64,000 nucleotides of DNA from Pseudonocardia sp. T1-2H (GTDB lineage: Bacteria; Actinomycetota; Actinomycetes; Mycobacteriales; Pseudonocardiaceae), in NCBI RefSeq assembly GCF_038039215.1, contig NZ_JBBPCL010000001.1, positions 4,960,001 to 5,024,000 of the forward strand, in the 5' to 3' direction. Both the position numbers and the translations under genes were made by a program. Under the pieces are notes generated by a model. The model ran no database searches and was not told where the DNA came from. It saw only the letters and a list, made by a program, of their open reading frames with translations. Positions 52,496-60,988 of the stretch are shown here, piece by piece (the stretch's first letter is position 1; every line of letters starts with the position of its first letter).

Positions 52496-54589
52496 TTACG
52501 GCACTGGCACCGCCGCGCTCTCGCTACCCGTGCTGAGCTTGGCGACGACCTGCGTCGCGGGCCGGGCGTTGAGCTTGGCGCCGCTGCGGGCGTCGAAGCT
52601 GGAGCCCGCCGGGGGTGCGGCCGACGTCAGCGCCGCATTCGAGATCAGCGGCTTCGTGGTGTCGGCCACCAGCTTGCCGGTGGCGGCGTCCGTCTTGGCC
52701 GCATAGATCGTGACCGTCCCGGTGGTCGCCGAGGTGCTGCCGATGACCCGCAGCTCGGCACCGGCCTTCCAGGTCACCTTGCTGATGGCCACCGTGTCCG
52801 CCACCGCCGTCACCGTGGCCGAGACCTGGGCGGACTCGGGGCTGACGGCGCCCGCGGCGTTCTTGGCGGTCACGGCGAACTTGTAGTCGCCGGCGGCCAG
52901 GCCGGTGATCACCTGCGCGGTGCCGGTGTTGGCCGGCGGCTGCGTCGCGAGCTTGGTGGTGCCGTCCGCCTGGTAGGCGACGACCTGGTAGCCCGTGGCG
53001 TTCGGGACCGCGGTCCAGGCCAGGGTCACCTGGCCCTGACCGGCCGTGGCCTTGAGGCCGGTCGGCCCCGTGGTCGTCCCCGCGGCGGCGTCCGGCGTGT
53101 ACCACCCGTCCTGCGCCGCCTTCGCGCTGTTGCCCGCGGTGTCGAAGGCGGCGAAGCTCAGGTTGGTCGCCTTCGTGATCGCGACCGGCCCCGTGTACAG
53201 CTTGGCCGTGCTGGAGGGGCCGTCACCGAAGGTCGCCAGCGAGCCGTCGTCGGTGTAGAAGATCTGGCCGTTGTCGCTGGTCGCCGTCACCGAGGTGGCC
53301 GCGGCGGGTGCGGCCTCGGTACCGCCGGCCGGGGTGACGGTGAGGGTCGGGATGACCGTGTCCTTGGGTGCGCCCGTGGCGGTGCCCTCGACGGCGCCGA
53401 TCGTGTACGGGGCGCTCAGGGCCGTTCCGGCGAGGGAGCGGACCTCGACGTCGTAGGTCACGGCCGGGTCCAGGGCGAGGGTGGTGCTGGTGGCGGCCGC
53501 ACCGGTGCGGACGACGACCCCCGGCTTCTCGCCCGCGGCACTCGCCGTGGTGGCGATCGCCTCGACGCTGTAGCCGGAGACGGCGGTGGCGCCCGGCTGC
53601 GCGGTGGCGGCCGACCAGGTGACCTTCGCCGACGTCTTGTCCGCCGACCGGATCACCGCGGCGGTCCCCGCGGCCGGGGCCGCGGCGTTGCCGGGGCCGG
53701 CGGGGCAGCCCCCGAAGCCCGGGCCGCCGACCTCGCCCGCCTCGGCGATGCTGACGCCCTGCCGGTTGCCTGCGGGGTCGACCGTCTGCCACTGCAGCAG
53801 GCGTTGGCCCCCGCCGTCCCTGGCGACCGTGGCGACCGCCGGGTCCTCGAACACGTAGGTCGCCGTGAACGTCTTGCCGTCGGCGCCGACCGCGAGCTTG
53901 GACTTGTAGGTGCCCTGGGTCCCCGTCTTGGGCGCGGTGACGAAGTCACCCGGGACGGCCCGGATGTCGCGCTTGCCCAGGCTGGTCCGGAACCCGTCGG
54001 GGTTGACGATCCGCTGCTCCATGTTGGCGGGGTCGGGTGCGTTGTTGGCGGGGTCGATCACGCCCTCCACGGTGAGGGTGTCGTTTTCCACCGTGGTCGT
54101 GGTGATGGTGTTCGTCGTCGGCGTGGGAACGGCGCCCGCGAAACCCGCGCTCTGCACGGTGCTGTCGCCGAACGCCGTCCCGCCGAACTTGATGGTGGCG
54201 ACGTCGCCGGGCTGGATGTCCGGGGTGACGTTCACACCGGTGCCTGCGCCCCAGCAGACGCCGCCGGGGTGGTTGATCTCGAACGCCACGTCGCCGCCGG
54301 AGACGATGCCCTGGGCCGAACCGACGATCTGACCGGCGCGGGTCAGCTCGATGGTGCCGACCTCACCGGCGTGGCTCTGGTAGCCCTCGATCGTGATGAA
54401 GTCACGGTTGGGGAAGACGAGCAGGTTGTCGGGCGCCGTGGGAATGGCCGCGAAGGCCGTTCCCGCGGTGAGGACGCCGGCCGTCGTGGCGACGAGCGCG
54501 ACCGCGGTCAGTCCGGCGAGCGCGCGTCGGCGGCGCCCACGGGGGTGGGGGCCCGGAGCGGTCGCGCCGGGTGGCGGGTGGTGGATCAT
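52496..54589 (-). CDS. large secreted surface protein with FN3 and CHB/HEX-type domains
   Basis: A 697-residue exported protein. The signal peptide (about 20-48: LAGLTAVALVATTAGVLTAGTAFA) is followed by a novel-looking N-terminal region with two Cys (HPGGVCWGAG...GFGGCPAG), then an FN3-like domain (about 310-400), a chitobiase C-terminal-like region (DNGQIFYTDDGSLATF, about 440-510), a second FN3 domain (about 520-600: PTGLKATAGQGQVTLAWTAV) and a C-terminal beta domain. No sortase motif or membrane anchor is seen. Likely an extracellular binding or matrix protein. Module J lies upstream. Confidence 0.8.
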   Translation of the reverse strand: MIHHPPPGATAPGPHPRGRRRRALAGLTAVALVATTAGVLTAGTAFAAIPTAPDNLLVFPNRDFITIEGYQSHAGEVGTIELTRAGQIVGSAQGIVSGGDVAFEINHPGGVCWGAGTGVNVTPDIQPGDVATIKFGGTAFGDSTVQSAGFAGAVPTPTTNTITTTTVENDTLTVEGVIDPANNAPDPANMEQRIVNPDGFRTSLGKRDIRAVPGDFVTAPKTGTQGTYKSKLAVGADGKTFTATYVFEDPAVATVARDGGGQRLLQWQTVDPAGNRQGVSIAEAGEVGGPGFGGCPAGPGNAAAPAAGTAAVIRSADKTSAKVTWSAATAQPGATAVSGYSVEAIATTASAAGEKPGVVVRTGAAATSTTLALDPAVTYDVEVRSLAGTALSAPYTIGAVEGTATGAPKDTVIPTLTVTPAGGTEAAPAAATSVTATSDNGQIFYTDDGSLATFGDGPSSTAKLYTGPVAITKATNLSFAAFDTAGNSAKAAQDGWYTPDAAAGTTTGPTGLKATAGQGQVTLAWTAVPNATGYQVVAYQADGTTKLATQPPANTGTAQVITGLAAGDYKFAVTAKNAAGAVSPESAQVSATVTAVADTVAISKVTWKAGAELRVIGSTSATTGTVTIYAAKTDAATGKLVADTTKPLISNAALTSAAPPAGSSFDARSGAKLNARPATQVVAKLSTGSESAAVPVP

Positions 54590-54681
54590 CGGTGCTCCTC
54601 GGCTCCGGGTTCGACCTCGTCACGCCCCTGACAAGGAGCGCAGTCGATGGGATGAGAGTCCGCCGGAAACGCTTTGTTCAG

Positions 54682-54722
54682 CAGCCGCGAGCGGGGGGTG
54701 CAAGCACCCCGCAAATGAGGGA
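54682..54722 (-). promoter_or_regulatory. conserved palindromic promoter module J (FN3 protein gene)
   Basis: Minus-strand TCCCTC-ATTTGC-GGGG, then CACCCCCC, then CGCGGCTGC; 41 nt. It lies 133 bp before the FN3 protein start. Confidence 0.55.
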
Positions 54723-54789
54723 CAGGCAGCTCGAGACCATTTCTTTAATTCTCCTTTACCCCGTGCCGCCGATGGAGGACCCGCCGCCG

Positions 54790-54960
54790 GGTGACGGGCA
54801 GACCTACGAGTGGGCGGTCCGGTTCCCGGACAAGGTCCTGCGCGCGGCCCCGATCGCCGGCACCGCGCAGAACACGCCACACGACTACCTGTTCGGGAAG
54901 GCGCTGATGGAGGCGTCACGTCCGACCCGGGCTTCGCCGAGGGCGAGTACGAGTCGAACG
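54790..54960 (+). pseudogene. homoserine O-acetyltransferase-like (MetX) fragment
   Basis: About 55 codons read GQTYEWAVRFPDKVLRAAPI, then GTAQNTPHDYLFGKALMEA and, after a one-base shift near 54913, TSDPGFAEGEYES. This is the internal segment that follows the nucleophile elbow in MetX-type alpha/beta hydrolases. Neither the GGSMG elbow nor the C-terminal Asp/His part is present, so it is a gene fragment, not just a frame error. The rest of 54590-55053 holds module J and no other gene. Confidence 0.65.
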
Positions 54961-55053
54961 CAGCCCGGCCTATTCGACCGCTGACCCAGAAGGACCAACT
55001 GCTTGGCATTGTATTGGCCGGACGCTACGGATGAGCCTTCTCGGTATGATCGG

Positions 55054-57651
55054 TCAAGGCAGAATCTCGACGTACCCGTCGGTTCCGTGCACGCGAATCC
55101 GCTGCCCATCGGGGATCAGCCGGGTGGCGTCCACCACACCGACGACGGCCGGCAAGCCGTACTCCCGTGCGATCACGGCGCCATGGGTCATCAGGCCTCC
55201 CACCTCCGTGACCAGGCCCGTGATCGCCACGAACAGCGGCGTCCAACTGGGGTCCGTGTAGGCCGTGACCAGGATGTCGCCCGCATCGAGATCGGCCTGC
55301 GCCATATCCAGGATGACGCGGGCCCGCCCTTCGATGACCCCGGCGGAGACCGGTAGACCGACCAGGGCGCCGGTCGGCACGTCGTCGCGTCGGTACGCCC
55401 CGGTGACGACCTCGCCGTCCGATGTGAGCACCCGGGGCGGCGTGAGTGCTCGATACGACCTGAACGCGTCCTTGCGCCGGCGGATGAGCTCGTCATCCAC
55501 GTGGTTCGTACGCGCGACGTCGTGGAGCTCGGGGAACCTCAGGTAGAAGATGTCTTCCTTCTCACGGAGCACGTGGGCCTGCACGAGGCGCTCGGCCTCT
55601 TTCAGCAGGGCCTGCTTGTAGACGAAGTAGCGGCTGACCATGCCGTACTTCGGGTACTCCCGGTACCCGATGAAGGTCCGCACCCGGTCGATCATCTGCT
55701 TGGCCTCTTCGGACTTCCGCTCCCCGTCCGGCAGGGCCCGCAAGCGCTCCAGCACGTCCTGTTCCTTCGCCCATGCCTCCTGCCGCCCCTGCTCGAAGCG
55801 CCGCGCGCCGGCGCCCGGCTCGAAGTTCTTGATGTTGCCGAGGAGCACGGACACGAGCGTGGAGGGGCGCTCGCTCCACCTCGGCCGCGTGATGTCGATC
55901 TCGCCGACGCAGCGCATGCCGTACTTGTCGAGCCACGCCTCGATGGCGTCTCGCGCTTCCCGCCCGCCCGAGAGTTCGGCCAGTTCGTCGAGGAAACCCT
56001 CGTCCTCGACGTGGTGCAGAAACGCCACCACGTCCGGATGCGGGCGGATCACGTCCGCGACGTCCAAGAGCGCCAGCCCCATCTCCGAGGTGACGTTGTG
56101 GGGAACGGACTGCGTGAGCGTGTCAGCCGCGTTCTTCTCGCCCAGCCACGCCTGCAGCTGATCGTTGAGCCACCACGCGGCCTCCATCGCCGACATGAAC
56201 ACCTGATGGCTCCGCGGATCGAACAGGATCCGCTTCAGCTCCTGGATGTCCTCCTGGATGAAGTCGAGCAGCGCCTCTCCCGACTTCGTCCGGATGTCGC
56301 GTTCCGAGGCGGCGATCGATGCCTGGCTGCGCCCGATCAGCTCGGTGACGATGGCCGGATCGGTCTCGATCGGAGCCGGCGCGCCGCCGAACAGTGGCCC
56401 GGGGGGACCCTCGTCAGGGAGCGGCCGGATGAAGCCGTCGCGCTCGAGGATGGTCTGCAGCGCGTCCCCGGTCAGCGGATCGGATCTCCCCAGGGCCTCC
56501 AGGACGCCGGCGCGGCTCGCCGGCGAGGCCAGCCTCTGGGTGACGTCGACGAACAGGCGGCCGCCGGCCTCGGCCATGGGCGCGGGGGTCGTCATCTGCC
56601 AGAAGGACAGCCCGAGGGGCTTCATGGGGTCGGTCATCATCTGCTGATGACCGACGGAGACGTAGACGTGGTTCTCCCGGTCGCCGGACTCGGGGATGGG
56701 GAACAGCGTGGTGATCGGCCGGCTCTGAACGATCTGGAAGCCGTCGTCGACCAGGCACCATTCGATGTCCTGGGGGCGGCCGAAGTGCGCTTCGATCCGC
56801 CGGCCGAGCTGCGCGAGCCGCACGACCTGCGCATCCGTCAGCGCAGGCTGGTCCTGCAGCTCCGGGTCGATCGCCTGTTCCTGCGTCCCGCCCGCCGGCG
56901 AGGCGCGGATGGCGAGCTGCTTGGTGCCGACCGTCTTGGCGACGACCTCGCCGTCGCGCACCTTGTAGACGTCCCCGTTCACCAGGCCGGAGACCAGGGC
57001 CTCACCGAGGCCGAAGCCGGCCTCTACGGAGGCGACCCTCCGGTCGGACGTGACGGGGTCGGCCGTGAACAGGATGCCGGCCGCCTGCGGGAAGACCATC
57101 TGCTGCACGACCACGGCCATGTGGACCGTACGGTGGTCGATGCCCCTCCGCTGGCGGTAGGTCACGGCCCGCTCGGTGAAGAGCGAGGCCCAGCACCGGC
57201 TGACGTGCTGGAGGATCGCGGCCGGGCCCACGACGTTCAGGTAGGTGTCCTGCTGGCCGGCGAAGGAGGCTGTCGGCAGGTCCTCTGCCGTCGCGCTGGA
57301 TCGGACGGCGTAGGCAGCCTGCTCGCCGAGCTGGGCGAGAGCGCGGGTGATCGCCGCCGCGAGATCGCCAGGGATGGCGATCTCTTCGAGGGTCTGGCGG
57401 ATCTCCGCGCTGAGCGTGCGGATCGCCTCCCGGTCGTCCGGGTTCAGGCGCGACAGCTGATCGAGCCGATCATCGATCGACGGCGCTTCCGCCATGATCC
57501 GTCGGAAGGCGTCCGTCGTCACGCAGAAGCCTGCCGGCACGCGGATGCCGTCGATCCGCGATAGTCCACCCAGGTGCGCGCCCTTGCCGCCGACGACCGC
57601 GACCTGCATCTCGTCGACCTCTTGAAGACCCAACACGGACCGCTCGATCAT
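55054..57651 (-). CDS. rph: rifampin phosphotransferase (rifamycin-inactivating)
   Basis: An 865-residue cytosolic enzyme that phosphorylates rifamycins using ATP. It has an N-terminal PPDK/PEP-synthase-like ATP-binding domain (about 1-315: VVGGKGAHLGGLS, YAVRSSATAEDLPTASFAGQ), a long rifamycin-binding domain (about 320-750), and a C-terminal swivelling His domain with the catalytic His823 in GGLMTHGAVIAREYG. Length and motifs match Rph closely and differ from PEP synthase. The start is the ATG giving MIERSVLGLQEV, with GAGG 7 nt upstream; a longer frame to 57882 is non-coding in character. An RAE element lies 295 bp upstream. Confidence 0.93.
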   Translation of the reverse strand: MIERSVLGLQEVDEMQVAVVGGKGAHLGGLSRIDGIRVPAGFCVTTDAFRRIMAEAPSIDDRLDQLSRLNPDDREAIRTLSAEIRQTLEEIAIPGDLAAAITRALAQLGEQAAYAVRSSATAEDLPTASFAGQQDTYLNVVGPAAILQHVSRCWASLFTERAVTYRQRRGIDHRTVHMAVVVQQMVFPQAAGILFTADPVTSDRRVASVEAGFGLGEALVSGLVNGDVYKVRDGEVVAKTVGTKQLAIRASPAGGTQEQAIDPELQDQPALTDAQVVRLAQLGRRIEAHFGRPQDIEWCLVDDGFQIVQSRPITTLFPIPESGDRENHVYVSVGHQQMMTDPMKPLGLSFWQMTTPAPMAEAGGRLFVDVTQRLASPASRAGVLEALGRSDPLTGDALQTILERDGFIRPLPDEGPPGPLFGGAPAPIETDPAIVTELIGRSQASIAASERDIRTKSGEALLDFIQEDIQELKRILFDPRSHQVFMSAMEAAWWLNDQLQAWLGEKNAADTLTQSVPHNVTSEMGLALLDVADVIRPHPDVVAFLHHVEDEGFLDELAELSGGREARDAIEAWLDKYGMRCVGEIDITRPRWSERPSTLVSVLLGNIKNFEPGAGARRFEQGRQEAWAKEQDVLERLRALPDGERKSEEAKQMIDRVRTFIGYREYPKYGMVSRYFVYKQALLKEAERLVQAHVLREKEDIFYLRFPELHDVARTNHVDDELIRRRKDAFRSYRALTPPRVLTSDGEVVTGAYRRDDVPTGALVGLPVSAGVIEGRARVILDMAQADLDAGDILVTAYTDPSWTPLFVAITGLVTEVGGLMTHGAVIAREYGLPAVVGVVDATRLIPDGQRIRVHGTDGYVEILP

Positions 57652-57945
57652 CGCGATACCTCGGAGGCAGCCGTGCTCCGTTGCCCTGCACTGGCCGGTC
57701 GAATCACCGCCGTCTCGTGCAGTGTCGAACCTCTTGTTCGGCACGTCCTCATCGCTCGCTGCCTTCCCCCGACCTGTCGGGCGGCGTGCACACGCGCACC
57801 TCCCGCGCCCAGCGCCCGCACCGCACCGCCAGTCCCACCAGCGGTTCGTCACCGCGTCCCCCGTCCGCCGACAACAACACACGCACGTCGTGGCCCCATG
57901 GCTTCGTCCGTTCTTGGTCAGGCCGCCGATTCTGCGGCCCGACCC
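57652..57945 (-). other. rph 5' leader region
   Basis: A 294-bp stretch between the RAE and the rph start. The rph frame stays open through most of it (to 57882), but the resulting Cys/Arg-rich sequence has no Rph character, so I read it as an untranslated leader. No clear attenuator is seen. Confidence 0.45.
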
Positions 57946-57964
57946 GGGTCTTGCCGCAAGCCCC
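57946..57964 (-). promoter_or_regulatory. rifamycin-associated element (RAE)
   Basis: The 19-bp inverted repeat GGGTCTTGCCGCAAGCCCC differs by one base from the complement of the published RAE (GGGGCTTGCGGCAAGGCCC) found before rifamycin-inactivating genes in actinobacteria. It lies upstream of rph, where it is known to mark rifamycin-inducible promoters. Consensus quoted from memory. Confidence 0.8.
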
Positions 57965-58119
57965 CCGGTGCGCTATAGGTTGAAAGTGGCAGGAGTGAGA
58001 TCTCCTTGCCTCAGAGCGACCGGCAAATGAGGCCGTCGGCGTGTCGTTCGTCGAGTCCTATCTCTACCTTGCTGCCGCACTGACCGTAATCCGGCGACTG
58101 AAACAGCGGGACGCGAAAG

Positions 58120-58305
58120 CTGAAGGGTCCGAAGTCGACCGCCGGCAAGCGGACCGTTGCTCTACCTGCGGCGCTCCTACCGGAAATCCGAGAGCACCTC
58201 GACCGCTACGCGGAGGCCGGACCGCATGACCGAATGTTCATCGGCCCGCAGAAGGCGTCGCCGCGCCGAAGCTCGTTCAACCCGATCTGGAGGAAGGCCC
58301 TCAAG
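58120..58305 (+). pseudogene. tyrosine recombinase (integrase) fragment 1
   Basis: Sixty-two codons read LKGPKSTAGKRTVALPAALL, PEIREHLDRYAEAGPHDRMF and IGPQKASPRRSSFNPIWRKA. This is the core between the first catalytic Arg and the HxxR motif of phage-type integrases. Both catalytic ends are missing, and the coding match stops about 30 bp before a tRNA-Gly fragment. It is a remnant of an integrated element. Confidence 0.72.
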
Positions 58306-58333
58306 GGCTCGCACGCACCTGGGCCGGAGCCTG

Positions 58334-58382
58334 TGGAGCGGGCGACGGGAATCGAACCCGCGCAGCTACTGTGGAAGGCAGC
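58334..58382 (-). other. 3' fragment of tRNA-Gly(UCC), probable att scar
   Basis: On the minus strand the sequence reads from the anticodon arm (CTTCCAC, anticodon UCC) through a normal T arm (GCGGG-TTCGATT-CCCGT) to the acceptor 3' strand CGCCCGC-TCCA. No matching 5' acceptor strand GCGGGCG occurs upstream, so only the 3' half exists. Such fragments are left by integrases that use tRNA 3' ends as attachment sites. Confidence 0.65.
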
Positions 58383-58537
58383 GGGTCGGGATGCTCCAGC
58401 GCTTCTACCAGTACCAACAGTCTCTGCGGGTCCTCCTCTGATGCCTTCTGAGCACCCCCGTGAACTCATGTTCACGCCACATGTGGTTCCACGTGTGAGT
58501 CGGTTAATGCGCACCGAAGCCGACTGTCCGGTCCCGC

Positions 58538-58777
58538 ATGCTGGCCGCCCCGATCTCCCCCGAGCGCCTCGAGGAGCACTTCCGCGCCGGCCGCGTGTTG
58601 CTTGACGGCGAGCCGGTGGAGAGCCTCGACGTGCTGGCGCCGCTCTACCTGGCCGAGGTGCTCGCCATGGACGTCGCCGAGCTGATCACCATGCTGGCGT
58701 CCCATGAAGGCCGCGATCCGCTCGAACGGCTCGACGCGTGGGACCACGACGAGCTCCGCCGTCGATCTGACCGATAG
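58538..58777 (+). CDS. small hypothetical protein
   Basis: A 79-residue acidic, Leu-rich helical protein (SPERLEEHFRAGRVLLDGEPVESLDVLAPLYLAEVLAMDVAEL would form helices broken by Pro; only parts are quoted for orientation). No recognised domain or signal. The ATG has no strong ribosome site. It lies between the tRNA fragment and the VapBC pair. Coding is likely from composition, but function is unknown. Confidence 0.5.
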   Translation: MLAAPISPERLEEHFRAGRVLLDGEPVESLDVLAPLYLAEVLAMDVAELITMLASHEGRDPLERLDAWDHDELRRRSDR

Positions 58778-58981
58778 CGTCGGATTCCGGACCTCAGGCC
58801 CGGGTATCTGCCTGCGGAATGGGCCCCGGGCGCTGTATCGGTGCGCAGCCGGAGTCGGCCCGCCGCGACGTGGCCGCTCGTAAAGGGGCGAGGCATGGTG
58901 AGCCGGCATTGCGCGCCGTCGTGCGGCACGCAAGGGTCCGGCGCGGGCGTGTCGGCCCGCTCACCGAGCTGGTCGAACGGA

Positions 58982-59395
58982 TCATTCAGGAACCGGGACG
59001 GGAACGACCGTCAGCCCATCGATTCCCGCGAAGTCATCCGGGTTGCTGGTGTGCACGGGTAAGCCGCGGGCGAGCGCCACCGCGGCGATCATCGCGTCGT
59101 ACGCGCGCGCCTGGGGCTTGCGCCCGCTGCGCCGCAGCGTGGCGGCCACCCTGCCGAACGCCCGCGCCGCCGCGGCGTCGAAGGGCAACGGGTCGAAGTC
59201 TGCCTCGGCCTGCTGCAGGACCGCCTGTCGGGCGGCACGCTCCCGTTCCGAAGTGGCCACCAGCGGGCCTACCGACAACTCCGCGAGCGTGATGGTCGAG
59301 ATCAGTGGCACGTCGGGCAACGCCGTCGCAGCGGTCAGCCGCGGGAGGTTGATCACCGTGCTGGTGTCCAGGAGCCCCGCCACCGCAGCGGTCAC
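58982..59395 (-). CDS. vapC: VapC-like PIN-domain ribonuclease toxin
   Basis: A 137-residue PIN-domain protein. The acidic active-site residues are seen in LLDTSTVIN (first Asp), TLAELSVG (Glu), AYDAMIAAVAL (Asp) and TSNPDDF (Asp), the complete PIN set. VapC toxins cut tRNA or rRNA. The GTG start overlaps the antitoxin stop by 4 nt (GTGA), the usual antitoxin-toxin coupling. Confidence 0.88.
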   Translation of the reverse strand: MTAAVAGLLDTSTVINLPRLTAATALPDVPLISTITLAELSVGPLVATSERERAARQAVLQQAEADFDPLPFDAAAARAFGRVAATLRRSGRKPQARAYDAMIAAVALARGLPVHTSNPDDFAGIDGLTVVPVPVPE

Positions 59396-59628
59396 AGCGA
59401 CGGGTCCAGCACCGCGTCCACGTCGGCACGGAAGGCCTGCGTGTCGACCGCCGGAACCGAGCGCCAGCGCGCCAGCAGCGTGCTTGCCGTGAGCCGAGGA
59501 CGTGGCAGTGGCCGCAGCTCCCCGACCGGCACCCCGGAACGGGTCACGGTCAATGTCTCGCCATGCTCGACCCGGTCCATCACTTCCCCGCCATGGTTGC
59601 GGAGATCGCGGATCGTGACCTCGTCCAT
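59392..59628 (-). CDS. vapB: Phd/YefM-type antitoxin of the VapBC pair
   Basis: A 78-residue antitoxin. The N-terminal Phd/YefM DNA-binding fold (VTIRDLRNHGGEVMDRVEHGETLTVTRSG, shown in part) is followed by a toxin-binding tail. It is upstream of and overlaps the toxin gene. A perfect TCACGCGTGA palindrome 13 bp upstream of its ATG is the likely autoregulatory operator. Confidence 0.87.
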   Translation of the reverse strand: MDEVTIRDLRNHGGEVMDRVEHGETLTVTRSGVPVGELRPLPRPRLTASTLLARWRSVPAVDTQAFRADVDAVLDPSL

Positions 59629-59640
59629 GGCATGACTGTA

Positions 59641-59650
59641 TCACGCGTGA
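59641..59650. promoter_or_regulatory. candidate VapBC autoregulatory operator
   Basis: Perfect 10-bp palindrome TCACGCGTGA starting 13 bp upstream of the antitoxin ATG. Position and symmetry fit; not tested. Confidence 0.45.
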
Positions 59651-59764
59651 GACGCAACTAGTCGTCGACGCTCGCAACTGCCCTCGCGCCCGACCGTCGA
59701 GCACGGGCTGGCAGTGTCGTGGAGTTAACTCCGCGCGGGCGTGGGCAGGACCGCTCGAAATTGG

Positions 59765-59875
59765 TCAAGGAGCGGCACGGTCAGGAACGTCGATGGCTGT
59801 GGTGAGCACGGCGGCGATCTGGCGACCGAGTTCGTCCGGCATGGCGGAGCCCGCCGGCCGGTACCACTTGTAGCA
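59765..59875 (-). pseudogene. C-terminal fragment of a TetR-family regulator
   Basis: The minus strand reads YKWYRPAGSAMPDELGRQIA then AVLTTAIDVP before a TGA, matching the C-terminal helix of TetR proteins that control fatty-acid or steroid genes (WYRPGG...EIxxQIAxLLL). No DNA-binding domain is found upstream. The rest of 59651-59998 shows no intact gene. Confidence 0.5.
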
Positions 59876-59998
59876 GCGCCCCCGAGGGTGCAGTGTGCTG
59901 CTCCCGGGAGCAGGGATCGGCTGAAGTCCGAGATGGCCCGGGCCTCCTCGGCGAGCGCGATCCAGGCGCGGGAGCGCGAGATCCTCAAAGGCGCTCCT

Positions 59999-60889
59999 CT
60001 AACCAGAGTCGGGCTTGGTGAATGCCCGTCGGCTGCACACGAGCAACTCGCGTACCGCGGGGCCGCTCGTGCTCTTCCAGATCAGGGCGAGCAGGGCGGG
60101 TGTTTCGACGTCGTCGATGGTGCGGGCAGTGAGCCGATCGCGGTAGTGCGCGGCCATCGAGTCGCTGAGGATGGCGACGGCGAGTCCGCGGGTGGCGAGG
60201 TCGGCGATGGCATCCGCGGCGCTGGCCTGCAGCGCGATCACAGGTTGGAGGTTCTGTGCAGCGCAGGCCTGATCGAATACCGTGCGCAGGCCGGTGCCGG
60301 GTGGCATGCACACGATCGGGTAGGCGACCAGGTCGCGCAGGGTGACCCGTCGCCGTTTCGCCAAGGGGTGCCCAGCCGGGACCGCCGCGACGAGCCGCTC
60401 GCTGATGATCGTCAGCGCGTCCAGCCCGTCCGGGGTGGCGAGCGCGGTCCCGACGAGAGCCAGGTCGACGGCGCCTTCGCGCACCCGCTCAACGAGCCGG
60501 TCGGAGTTGTCCTCCAGCAGCGAGATCTCCACACCTGGATGCGCCCGGTGGAACGCGGCGAGGGCGTCGAATAGCGGCGTGACGATGCACCCGATGACCA
60601 TCCCGACGGTGAGCCTGCCCCGGATCAGGTCGGCCACCTCGCCCACCGCCTGGCTGACCGCCCCGGCGGCGGCGAGCGTGGCGCGGGCATGTTCGAGCGC
60701 GGCCTTTCCCGCGACAGTGAGGGTAGCGGTGCGGGCCGACCGGTCGAACAGTTCGGCGCCGAGCTCACGTTCCAGCTGGCGGATCTGGGCGCTGACACCG
60801 GACTGGCTGATGTGCACCCGCTCGGCCGCCCGAGTGAAGTTCTGCTCCTCGGCCACCGCGACGAAGTATTCCAGCTGCCTCAGTTCCAT
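59999..60889 (-). CDS. LysR family transcriptional regulator
   Basis: A 296-residue regulator with an N-terminal winged helix (LRQLEYFVAVAEEQNFTRAAERVHISQSGVS region, 1-60; shown in part) and a LysR substrate-binding domain (about 90-290). It is divergent from the NTF2-like gene, 99 bp apart, the classic LysR-target arrangement. Ligand unknown. Confidence 0.92.
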   Translation of the reverse strand: MELRQLEYFVAVAEEQNFTRAAERVHISQSGVSAQIRQLERELGAELFDRSARTATLTVAGKAALEHARATLAAAGAVSQAVGEVADLIRGRLTVGMVIGCIVTPLFDALAAFHRAHPGVEISLLEDNSDRLVERVREGAVDLALVGTALATPDGLDALTIISERLVAAVPAGHPLAKRRRVTLRDLVAYPIVCMPPGTGLRTVFDQACAAQNLQPVIALQASAADAIADLATRGLAVAILSDSMAAHYRDRLTARTIDDVETPALLALIWKSTSGPAVRELLVCSRRAFTKPDSG

Positions 60890-60891
60890 GA

Positions 60892-60914
60892 CTACAAATT
60901 CTAGCTCCTAGTAG
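60892..60914. promoter_or_regulatory. candidate LysR-box
   Basis: Inverted repeat CTAC-N15-GTAG just upstream of the lysR start, in the divergent promoter region. It is AT-rich relative to its surroundings and includes T-N11-A spacing. Confidence 0.4.
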
Positions 60915-60988
60915 ATCCATCTGTTGGACTTCTGATCGGCGGGCGACCACGCTGGGAAACGCTGTAGCCCACCGCCCAGGAGGAATCC

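Noticed and set aside
57652-57882. 77-codon N-terminal extension of rifampin phosphotransferase
   Set aside because: Cys/Arg-rich, unlike any Rph N-terminus; the family start MIERSVLG has its own ribosome site.
58157-58441. 95-codon plus-strand frame across the integrase/tRNA scar
   Set aside because: It is out of frame with the recognisable integrase fragment and reads through the tRNA remnant; chance open frame.
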